DNA of 64,000 nt from Ruania alkalisoli (GTDB taxonomy: Bacteria; Actinomycetota; Actinomycetes; Actinomycetales; Beutenbergiaceae), in the NCBI RefSeq assembly GCF_014960965.1, contig NZ_CP063169.1, forward strand, positions 4,063,581 to 4,127,580, written 5' to 3'. Below the pieces are notes generated by a model. It was not told where the DNA came from. It worked only from the letters and a program-made list of their open reading frames with translations, and made no database searches. This document shows, piece after piece, positions 51,171-58,842 of this stretch. Every line of letters starts with the position of its first letter. Position 1 is the first letter of the stretch. Made by a program: the position numbers and the translations under genes.

Positions 51171-53155
51171 CACCACACCACCGGCAGCCAGACCGACATC
51201 TCCGACGGCCCGCGGTTGCTCCAGGCGTAGTACGGCACCAGCCGCACGCTCGCACGCCGCACCGGGGTCTCGTCGACGTCACCGTAGAGTCCGTCAGTGG
51301 CGGGCGGAAGGATGGCGACCTCTGTCTCCAGTGCGGTCACCTGCTCCGCCCCGATCGTCATCTGCACCGGGTGGGGCTGGGCGCCGCGCGGCAACGCGAT
51401 CTGCTCGAGCCGGACGCCGTCGGGAAGCTCATGGCTCTCCAGGCAGTAGACGACCGGGCCGCGCTGCACAGCCACCTGGTTCGTGATCTCCTCCGCGAGC
51501 CGGTGCCCGCGCACGATCCGGGCCGGCATCGGCAGGTCGAGCGTGATCTCGTCCCCGGCCTGCCACTCCCGCTCGATGCGCGTGTAGTTGGAGGGTCCGC
51601 TCACCTCGAGCGGGGTCCCGTTGACGGCGGCCCTCGCCCCGCGCGCCCATCCCGGGATGCGTAGGTGGACCGGCAAGGCACCAGCGGCCTCGGTGACAGT
51701 GAAGGTGATGGCGCCGTCCCACGGATACCGGGAGTTCTCGGTCAGCACCACCCGCGCCCCGTCGCGCTCGCCCCGGATCTCGGAGCCGCCGTACTGGTGC
51801 ACATAGAGGCCGTCCGGTCCGACCGAGGCGATGCGTTCGTGCATCTCGGAGAGGGTGCGGGCGATGTTCGGGGGGCAGCAGAAGCAGCTGAGGTAGGGCT
51901 GGCGGAGCCGTTCGTCCGAGGGCGGCGGCTCCGGCGTCGGACGCAGTGCGGTGTCCCCGGCGCGGCGCAGCGGGTAGGGCAGGTCGCGGACCTGGCGCAG
52001 CGGGTTGGTGTAGAAGTAGCTGGTGCCGTCGAGGCCGATGCTGGCCAGGAGGGCGTTGTAGGAAATGGTCTCGATCACGTCGGCGTAGCGCGCCTCGGGG
52101 CGCAGCGCCAGCATCCGCTCGGACCAGAAGATCATGCCGATGTGCGCGCACGACTCGTTGTGCGCCGTCGTGTTGGGCAGTTGATAGGCGCGGCCGTAGG
52201 CCTGGTGGACCCGGCTGATCTCCTTCTGCCAGGGGTAGCCGTCCGGGGAGGCGCCGTCGTAGAGGGCGCCGCAGCCGCCGGTGAGGTAGAGCTTGGTGTC
52301 GACCACGTCGTTCCACAGCCGTTCCAGCACCGTCTGCAGTTCGCCGTCCCCGGTCTCGGCGACGAGGTCGCTCAGGCCCGCGTAGAGGTAGTTCGCCCGG
52401 ACCGCATGTCCGGTGACGACTGTCTGCTCCCGCACGGGGATGCGGTCCTGGTTGTCGTCGCCGCCTTCGTCGAACTCGTCGCGCACCCGAAGGAACGCCT
52501 CGGCGAGGCGCAGGTAGCGGGGGTTCGCGGTGGCCCGGTACAGGTCGATGACCGCCATGTAGTGCGACGGGCAGATCGCCGACTTTGCCAGCTCGGTGGG
52601 CTTGTCGGTGGCCAGCATCTCCAGGAAGCCGGCGGCCTTCTCGGCGACGTCCAGGAGGGTGGTCGAGCCGGTGACGGCGTGGTGGCGGACGGCCACGGTG
52701 ATGAGGTGGCCGAGGTTGTAGGTCTCGAAGTTGAAGCGGTCCGCGAGCGCCTGAACCTGCTCCTGCTGGCGCTCGGCGATGGCGGTGGGGGTGTGCAGGT
52801 ACCCGTCTTCGCGCTGCACCGAGGCAATGAGTCGGCCCAGGTCTTCGATCCGAGTGGCGAGTTCGTCGTCCCACTGGAGTTCGAGTTGCACGACGGCGGA
52901 CTCGAGCCACTTGTAGGTGTCACCGTCCATGAACGGCGGGCCCTGGTGCTCCCCCTCCTCCAGCCCCGCAGCGATCTGGAAGTTCCGCACGCCGGGGCTC
53001 ACGGCGGGATCGCGCAGCATGGCCTCCATGCTGGGAACCGTGACCTCTCGGGTCCGACGCGCGACACCGGACCAGAATCCACGTCGCCAGCGCGCACCGG
53101 CTGCCCCCAGGGGAGTCCAGGGCGCATGCGCACGGGTGGGGGATGTGGCCGTCAT
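51170..53155 (-). CDS. GH127 family beta-L-arabinofuranosidase-like enzyme
   Basis: The 661-aa product has an (alpha/alpha)6 barrel followed by beta domains. The zinc-cysteine site of GH127 is conserved: Glu334-Ser-Cys336 in NESCAHIG and CFCCPPN with Cys424, Cys426 and Cys427. The penultimate cysteine pair includes the nucleophile in HypBA1. There is no signal peptide, so it acts on imported oligosaccharides. Characterised members remove beta-L-arabinofuranose, and one member of the family acts on aceric acid in rhamnogalacturonan II. ATG 53155 has AAAGGAC before it. It leads the operon with the RuBisCO-like protein and kinase. Confidence 0.92.
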   Translation of the reverse strand: MTATSPTRAHAPWTPLGAAGARWRRGFWSGVARRTREVTVPSMEAMLRDPAVSPGVRNFQIAAGLEEGEHQGPPFMDGDTYKWLESAVVQLELQWDDELATRIEDLGRLIASVQREDGYLHTPTAIAERQQEQVQALADRFNFETYNLGHLITVAVRHHAVTGSTTLLDVAEKAAGFLEMLATDKPTELAKSAICPSHYMAVIDLYRATANPRYLRLAEAFLRVRDEFDEGGDDNQDRIPVREQTVVTGHAVRANYLYAGLSDLVAETGDGELQTVLERLWNDVVDTKLYLTGGCGALYDGASPDGYPWQKEISRVHQAYGRAYQLPNTTAHNESCAHIGMIFWSERMLALRPEARYADVIETISYNALLASIGLDGTSYFYTNPLRQVRDLPYPLRRAGDTALRPTPEPPPSDERLRQPYLSCFCCPPNIARTLSEMHERIASVGPDGLYVHQYGGSEIRGERDGARVVLTENSRYPWDGAITFTVTEAAGALPVHLRIPGWARGARAAVNGTPLEVSGPSNYTRIEREWQAGDEITLDLPMPARIVRGHRLAEEITNQVAVQRGPVVYCLESHELPDGVRLEQIALPRGAQPHPVQMTIGAEQVTALETEVAILPPATDGLYGDVDETPVRRASVRLVPYYAWSNRGPSEMSVWLPVVW

Positions 53156-53298
53156 TGGCTGTCCTTTCGCGTCATCACTGGATTGCGACTCTGCCGACAG
53201 GCTAACCTGAGGGTGCAACTTCTCGCAATCGTGAATGATTATGCATGGTAAAACGGTTGCTCTGGCTTTCTCACCGACTCAAAGGAGAAGATCGGACC
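53156..53298. promoter_or_regulatory. Divergent promoter between GH127 operon and racemase-like gene
   Basis: This 143-base spacer is AT-rich. GCAATCGT (53225-53232) and ACGGTTGC (53253-53260) form an 8-bp inverted repeat with one mismatch around a 20-base centre rich in ATGATTATGCAT, consistent with a regulator site shared by both directions. Confidence 0.4.
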
Positions 53299-53997
53299 AT
53301 GACCTCCACTCCGCATACACCGGCCGCCGCGACGACGTCCGCGCCCGCAACCCGGGTCGCCTTCCTGCACACCGGCGCCGTCGTCATCCCGCCCGTCATG
53401 GAACTGGTCGGCGAGCGGCTGCCCGGCCTGAGCACAGTCAACTACCTCGACGACCGGATCGTCGCCGACCTCGCCGACCCGGCCCGCCAGGACTCCGTGC
53501 CCGAACGCCTCGCCGACCTCGCCGCCGCCGCCAAGTCTGCCGGGGCGGACGTGCTGATGTTCACGTGCTCCTCGATCTCGCACCTGGCGGCCTCGACAGC
53601 GGAGCAGGCGGGGATCCCGGTGTTGCGCATCGATGAGGCGATGGCGGACGAGGCCGTGGCTGGTGGCGGCCGCGTGAGCGTGCTCGCGACCCTCCCGACG
53701 ACGCTCAACCCGACCCTCGCGCTGCTGCGCGAGCGTGCCGGGATCGCCGGTACCGCACCGGAACTGACCAGCGAGGTCATCCCGGGGGCGTTCGAGGCCG
53801 TCGCGGGCGGGGATCGCGCCACCCACGACCAGCTGGTGGCGGAAGCCATCGAGCGTCACGCGCCGGAGAGTGACGTGGTGGTGCTCGCCCAGGCCTCGAT
53901 GGCCTCGGCAGCCGAGGCCGCACAGGTCACGGTGCCGGTGCTGACGAGCCTGCGGCCGGGGATCTCGCGGCTCGCCGAACGACTGCAGGTCGGCTGA
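53299..53997 (+). CDS. Asp/Glu racemase superfamily protein
   Basis: The 232-aa product resembles the aspartate/glutamate/hydantoin racemase fold. DVLMFTCSSISHLA (first catalytic Cys region, about residue 90) and GGGRVSVLATLPTTLNPT are clear. The expected second cysteine is replaced: VVVLAQASMAS has Ala-Ser where racemases have Cys-x-S/T. A one-cysteine site is also found in decarboxylases and isomerases of the superfamily (arylmalonate decarboxylase-like). In this context it may process an acid-sugar intermediate rather than an amino acid. ATG 53299 follows AAAGGAG. Confidence 0.75.
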   Translation: MTSTPHTPAAATTSAPATRVAFLHTGAVVIPPVMELVGERLPGLSTVNYLDDRIVADLADPARQDSVPERLADLAAAAKSAGADVLMFTCSSISHLAASTAEQAGIPVLRIDEAMADEAVAGGGRVSVLATLPTTLNPTLALLRERAGIAGTAPELTSEVIPGAFEAVAGGDRATHDQLVAEAIERHAPESDVVVLAQASMASAAEAAQVTVPVLTSLRPGISRLAERLQVG

Positions 53998-54020
53998 ACG
54001 AGGGCGCGCCTTCGACCGAC

Positions 54021-54073
54021 CGCTTGTGGTGTTATTCCGGCGCATGAGGTGCATCGGAATCACACCACAAGCG
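54021..54073. repeat. Hairpin repeat, copy 1
   Basis: A 25-bp imperfect stem (54021-54045 with 54049-54073, 21 Watson-Crick pairs) closes a GAG loop. The right arm is 24/25 identical to 58769-58793. It lies between the racemase-like gene and the GH5-like gene. Confidence 0.8.
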
Positions 54074-54107
54074 CCGCTGCCCTCCCTCTCACGCCTCGGA
54101 GTTGAGC

Positions 54108-56273
54108 ATGAGCGACATCCCTCTCGTCCCCTACGTCATCGACCACCACCAGCGCGAGCGCTCCGCCGCCGACCTGTCGTTCCTGCTCGATGCACCGGCG
54201 GGGCGGGACGGTTTCATCCGCATCCACGACGGGCATCTGGTCACCCCCGACGGCGAGCGCCTGCGCATCTGGGGTGTGAACCTCACCGGGTGGACCAGCG
54301 GTTCCGCGCTGCTGCCACCCAAGGACGAAGTGCCCGTCTGGGCTGACACCCTGGCCCGGTTCGGCATCAACTGCGTGCGTTTCCACTTCCTGGATCTGCC
54401 CAGGAGGGACGAAGCCGAGGCGCGCCCGAGCGGGCTGATCGACCCCGAGCCCGACCACACCCAGTCCTTCGACGCTGAGCAGCTGGACCGGCTCGACTTC
54501 TTCGTCTCCGAACTCAAGCAGCGCGGGATCTACACCAACCTCAACCTCAATGTCGGGCGCACCTACAAGCCGGGCGACGAGGTCCCCGACGGCGAGGCGG
54601 TGCGGATCTGGAAGGGCATGACCTTCATCGGCGAGCGCCTCATCGAGCTCCAGAAGTCCTACGCGCGCGACCTGCTCACCCATCGCAACCCCTACACCGG
54701 CAACGAGTACGCCTGCGAACCGGCAGTCGCCATCGTGGAGATCGTCAACGAGAACTCCCTCTACGAGTTCTGGATGCGCAACTGGCTCCGGGGCGAACGG
54801 AGGACCGACAGCCCGGACATCCAGCTCGACTTCCCGCCGTTCTACGCCCGGCAACTCGATGCGATGTATCAAGGATGGCTGGCCGAGAACCGCACCGAAG
54901 CACAGCTGGCCGAGCTGCGAGACTTGGCCGGGGTCGAGGCGGGCGAGGCGGTCCCGCGGCTGCGCGCGGAGCAGTTCGCCGAGGCGCCCGCGCCACTGTT
55001 CCACGCCGAGGGAGAGTTCTACGGCGCCGTCGAACGCACCTTCTTCCTCGACATGAAGCGCTACCTCACCACCGAGCTCGGCGTCGAGTCGCTGATCGTC
55101 GGCTGTGCCGACCATACGTACTGGATCCCGAACCAGCCGATCATCGCCGGCACCTCCCAGCTCGACATCGTCGACGGGCATGTCTACTGGCAGCACCCAG
55201 CGATCTGGGGCGCCCGCAACACCCCGATGGTCAATGACCCGCTCAGTTCCACCATCGTCAAGCTCAGCAGGTCCCCGGTCGAGGGCAAGCCCTTCACTGT
55301 GAGCGAGGTGAATCACCCGAATCCGAACGAGTACGCGGCCGAGATGATCCCGATCCTCGCCGCCTACGCCGCCTTCCAGGACTGGGACGGCATCTTCTTC
55401 TACACCTTCGAACCGAAGCTGCAGGGACAGTACCAACACCAGGTAGCCGACAACTTCGACATCACCCTCGATCCGGTGAAGATGATCCAGATGGCAGCCG
55501 GGGCGCTGATCTTCTCCCGCGCCGACGTGCAGCCCGCCCACGAGATCGTGACCCGGTCCTACTCCGCCGCGCAGGTACTGGAGAGCATGCGGCTGCCGGA
55601 ATCGGCCCGCCCCTACTTCACGCCAGGGTTCCCAGTCTCGACGGCGTTGCGGCACGGACTGAGAATCTCCTCCCTCGACGGCGAGCCCACCGCCGACCAC
55701 GGACCGGAGGCACCCGGTCCCTACCTCGCCGACACCGGCGAGCTCGGCTGGTTCGTCGAGGACGAGCGCGGCGGCCTGGTGACGATCGACACCGACCGCA
55801 CCCAGGCCCTCGTCGGATTCGTCACTGCCCACGCCCGCACCACCCGCCACCTCGCAGCCGAGGTGGCGAACGAGTTCTGTGCACTCACCCTCAGCGCGCT
55901 GGATGATCGGCCGATCGCTCGCAGCGAGAGGTTGCTGCTGACCGCGTGCGCACGGATCGAGAACACCGGCACCCGGTGGAACGCCCGCCGCACACTCTGG
56001 GAGACCTGGGGCGAGAGCCCGACGCTGATCGAACCCGTGACGGGCTGGCTGGTGCTGACCGACCTGCAGGGTCCGATCGACATCCAGGTCACACCGCTCG
56101 ACGGCTCGGACCGGCCGATCGGCGAGCCGCTGCACGCCCGCCGGCTCGAGATCGGATGGGAGATCCCACTCGGCGACCCCGCCACCACCCAGTACCTGCT
56201 GCACCCGGTGCGCTCGGCCGAGCAGGCCCAGCGCCTCGCTCAAGGCGGGCAGCAGTGGGAGTTCTTCGGCTGA
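54108..56273 (+). CDS. GH5-like glycoside hydrolase, family unassigned
   Basis: The 721-aa product has a (beta/alpha)8 cellulase-like domain over about residues 30-460. LRIWGVNLTGWTSG, FGINCVRFHFLDLP, IVEIVNENSLYEFW (Asn-Glu acid/base) and FTVSEVNHPNPN (nucleophile Glu) show a clan GH-A retaining enzyme. The remaining 250 residues form beta domains. There is no signal peptide. ATG 54108 has CGGAG upstream; a TTG two codons earlier is less likely. It is 78 bases before GH95. The polysaccharide target cannot be read from the sequence. Confidence 0.78.
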   Translation: MSDIPLVPYVIDHHQRERSAADLSFLLDAPAGRDGFIRIHDGHLVTPDGERLRIWGVNLTGWTSGSALLPPKDEVPVWADTLARFGINCVRFHFLDLPRRDEAEARPSGLIDPEPDHTQSFDAEQLDRLDFFVSELKQRGIYTNLNLNVGRTYKPGDEVPDGEAVRIWKGMTFIGERLIELQKSYARDLLTHRNPYTGNEYACEPAVAIVEIVNENSLYEFWMRNWLRGERRTDSPDIQLDFPPFYARQLDAMYQGWLAENRTEAQLAELRDLAGVEAGEAVPRLRAEQFAEAPAPLFHAEGEFYGAVERTFFLDMKRYLTTELGVESLIVGCADHTYWIPNQPIIAGTSQLDIVDGHVYWQHPAIWGARNTPMVNDPLSSTIVKLSRSPVEGKPFTVSEVNHPNPNEYAAEMIPILAAYAAFQDWDGIFFYTFEPKLQGQYQHQVADNFDITLDPVKMIQMAAGALIFSRADVQPAHEIVTRSYSAAQVLESMRLPESARPYFTPGFPVSTALRHGLRISSLDGEPTADHGPEAPGPYLADTGELGWFVEDERGGLVTIDTDRTQALVGFVTAHARTTRHLAAEVANEFCALTLSALDDRPIARSERLLLTACARIENTGTRWNARRTLWETWGESPTLIEPVTGWLVLTDLQGPIDIQVTPLDGSDRPIGEPLHARRLEIGWEIPLGDPATTQYLLHPVRSAEQAQRLAQGGQQWEFFG

Positions 56274-56351
56274 CCGGCCCTCGACTCCCATCCCCACCAG
56301 GACAACCCTGGCGAGAACCTCTTCCTATCCCGTGAGAAAGCGGAGCACATC

Positions 56352-58754
56352 GTGACCACCCCGGACGACGACCACACCCTCTGGTACACCCGCCCCGCCC
56401 AGATCTGGCAGGAGACGTTGCTGCTGGGCAACGGACGCCTCGGCGCCAGCGTGTGGGGCGGCGTGGAACACGAGGTGATCGACCTCAACGAGGACACCCT
56501 CTGGACCGGCGAGCCCAGGTACGAGCCCAACCCGAAGGCACCGGGCGCCCTACCCGAGGTGCGCCGGCTGCTGCTTGCCGGCGAGTATGCCCGCGCACAG
56601 GAGCTCGCCGCTGACGCCCTCGGCGGGATCGGCGGCACGGGGCTGTACATGCCGCTGGGCCGGCTCACGCTCGACCTTCCCTTCGGTGAGGTGAGCGGCT
56701 ATCGCCGCCAGCTCGATCTTTCTGCGGCGACGGCGCAGGTCACCTTCACCCACGACGGCGTCACCTACCGTCGGGAGGTCTTCGCGTCCCACCCGGCCGG
56801 TGCGCTGGTTGTGCGGCTGAGTGCTGATCGCCCGGGGATGGTTTCGTTCCGGGCCTCACTGACCAGCCAGCTGCGGCACGAGACCGGTACAGTGGCTGGC
56901 AGCGATGGCCCGGTGCTGCGGATGTCCGGCCGTGCCCCGATGCGTGCGTTCGACTACTCGGGGCAGACCCGCGAGCCGGAGTATGACGACGGCCCCGAAC
57001 AACGGGGAATGCGATGGGAAGCGCGACTCGCAGCCATCGCCGAGGGCGGCACGGTGGCGATCAGCGAGGACGCTGACGTCGTGATCGCCGACGGGTGTGA
57101 CGCCGTGACACTCATCGTGGCCGCGCGCACCAGCTACGCTGGCCCGCACGCCAGCCCGAGCCAGGCCGGCCAGGACGAGAAGGCGCTGGTCGAGGCGGAC
57201 GTGAGGGACGCCGTCGGGAGGGACTACGAAGCCCTGCACGGCGAGCACGTGAGCGATCATGCCAGCCTGTTCGGCCGGGTCCGGCTGGACCTGGGACGCT
57301 CGGGCGCGGACATGCTACCGACCGACGAGCGGGTGGCGACGTTTGTAGCGGGCAGCGGTGAAGATCCGGGGCTGGCCGCGCTGTACTACCAGTTCGGCCG
57401 CTACATCCTCATCGCCACCTCCCGGCAGGGCAGCCAGCCGGCGAACCTGCAAGGCATCTGGAACCCCTCGATCAACCCGGCTTGGGGCTCGAACTGGACG
57501 ATCAACTGCAACGCGCAGATGAACTACTGGCCGGTGGAGGCGGCGAACCTGGCCGAGTGCCACGAGCCGCTGCTGGAGCTGACGCGGGAGTTGAGCGAGA
57601 ACGGGGCGCGGGTGGCGCGCGAGCACTACGGCGCGCGCGGCTGGGTCTCACACCAGGGCACCGACATCTGGCGCTACGCCCAGCCGGTGGGCAGCACTCC
57701 ACAATGGTCGAACTTCGTCGCCAGCAACGCGTGGCTGTGCCAGCACCTGTGGGAGCACTACGCCTTCTCGGGCGATCTCGAGGAGCTTCGGCGTGCGTGG
57801 CCGATCCTGCGTGACGCCGCCGCGTTCCACCTCGACATGCTCGTCGAGGAACCGGAACACGGCTGGCTGGTGACGGCACCGGACATCAACTTCGAGAACA
57901 TCTGGGTGGCGCCGGATGGCACCACCGGGTCGCTGGCGATGGGCACCACGCCAACCACCCAGATGGTCCGCGAGTTGTTCACGAACGTCCTCACTGCCGC
58001 CGACGCGCTCGGAGAGTCGCCAGAGCTGGCCGAGGAGATCGAAGCCGCCCTGCCGCGGCTGGCTCCGATGCAGATCAGCCCGACCACCGGGCAGCTGCAG
58101 GAGTACCTGCAGGACTGGGGGCGCACGATGAAGGCGGAGGTGCTCTCCAGCTGGGGCGCGGTGTGCAGTGCGCAGATCCACCCGCGCCGCACGCCCGAGC
58201 TGGCGGCAGCGTTGCGGCGGATCTTCGACACCGAGCGCTGGTGGGAGGAGAAGGAGGATCCGCTCAAGGGCTCGTGCCTGGGCAGCTGGGAGGGCGGCTT
58301 CCAGTCGATGGCCTACGCCCGGCTCGGAGACGGGGATGCGGCACTACGAGTGTTCGACCTCCACCTGCAGAAGGCGGTGCAGCCCAACCTCGGATCGAAG
58401 TTCATCGGGCACTCCCCGACGAACCCGATGTTCCAGATCGACGGCAACCTCGGCCAGACCGCTGCCGTGAACGAGATGCTGCTGCAGAGCCACGTGCAGG
58501 AGGGCGGCGTGTACGAGCTCGATCTGCTGCCTGCGTTGCCGGGCCAGTGGGCCGACGGCGAGGTCCGCGGCCTGCGCGGGCGCGGCGGGTTCGAGGTGGA
58601 CCTGCGCTGGCGCGGCGGGGCGCTCGAGTCAGCGACGGTCCGGTCGGTCACGGGCACGACCACCCGGGTGCGCTACGGGGAGCGCACGTGCGAGCTCGCT
58701 CTGGCCGCGGGCGAGCAGATCCATCTCGGCCAGGATCTGGTGACTGTGGTGTGA
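56352..58754 (+). CDS. GH95 alpha-L-fucosidase / alpha-L-galactosidase
   Basis: The 800-aa product has the N-terminal GH95 domain ([30 protein letters not shown]), a helical barrel and a C-terminal beta domain. Asn385 and Asn387 in [11 protein letters not shown] match the activating asparagines of Bifidobacterium Afc[19 protein letters not shown] supplies the Asp region. It inverts terminal alpha-1,2-linked L-fucose or, in some members, L-galactose as found in rhamnogalacturonan II and xyloglucan. It is cytosolic. GTG 56352 is the start. Confidence 0.93.
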   Translation: MTTPDDDHTLWYTRPAQIWQETLLLGNGRLGASVWGGVEHEVIDLNEDTLWTGEPRYEPNPKAPGALPEVRRLLLAGEYARAQELAADALGGIGGTGLYMPLGRLTLDLPFGEVSGYRRQLDLSAATAQVTFTHDGVTYRREVFASHPAGALVVRLSADRPGMVSFRASLTSQLRHETGTVAGSDGPVLRMSGRAPMRAFDYSGQTREPEYDDGPEQRGMRWEARLAAIAEGGTVAISEDADVVIADGCDAVTLIVAARTSYAGPHASPSQAGQDEKALVEADVRDAVGRDYEALHGEHVSDHASLFGRVRLDLGRSGADMLPTDERVATFVAGSGEDPGLAALYYQFGRYILIATSRQGSQPANLQGIWNPSINPAWGSNWTINCNAQMNYWPVEAANLAECHEPLLELTRELSENGARVAREHYGARGWVSHQGTDIWRYAQPVGSTPQWSNFVASNAWLCQHLWEHYAFSGDLEELRRAWPILRDAAAFHLDMLVEEPEHGWLVTAPDINFENIWVAPDGTTGSLAMGTTPTTQMVRELFTNVLTAADALGESPELAEEIEAALPRLAPMQISPTTGQLQEYLQDWGRTMKAEVLSSWGAVCSAQIHPRRTPELAAALRRIFDTERWWEEKEDPLKGSCLGSWEGGFQSMAYARLGDGDAALRVFDLHLQKAVQPNLGSKFIGHSPTNPMFQIDGNLGQTAAVNEMLLQSHVQEGGVYELDLLPALPGQWADGEVRGLRGRGGFEVDLRWRGGALESATVRSVTGTTTRVRYGERTCELALAAGEQIHLGQDLVTVV

Positions 58755-58787
58755 TTCCGGTGCACCAAGTGCATCGGAATCACACCA
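58747..58787. repeat. Hairpin repeat, copy 2
   Basis: A 19-bp stem with one wobble (58747-58765 with 58769-58787) and a CAA loop overlaps the GH95 stop codon at 58752-58754. It resembles 54021-54073 closely and probably serves as a terminator between convergent GH95 and GH78. Confidence 0.8.
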
Positions 58788-58842
58788 GAAGCGACGACGC
58801 AACGCAGCATGGTGCGGATTCGCCGGGCGGGTCGCGCCTAGC

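Noticed and set aside
51665-53251. 528-codon open frame on the + strand
   Set aside because: It is antisense to GH127, whose zinc-cysteine site is intact. The product is Val/Arg/Glu/Gly-rich with no domain.
54060-56297. 745-codon open frame on the - strand
   Set aside because: It is antisense to the GH5-like gene, which has catalytic motifs and a ribosome-binding site.
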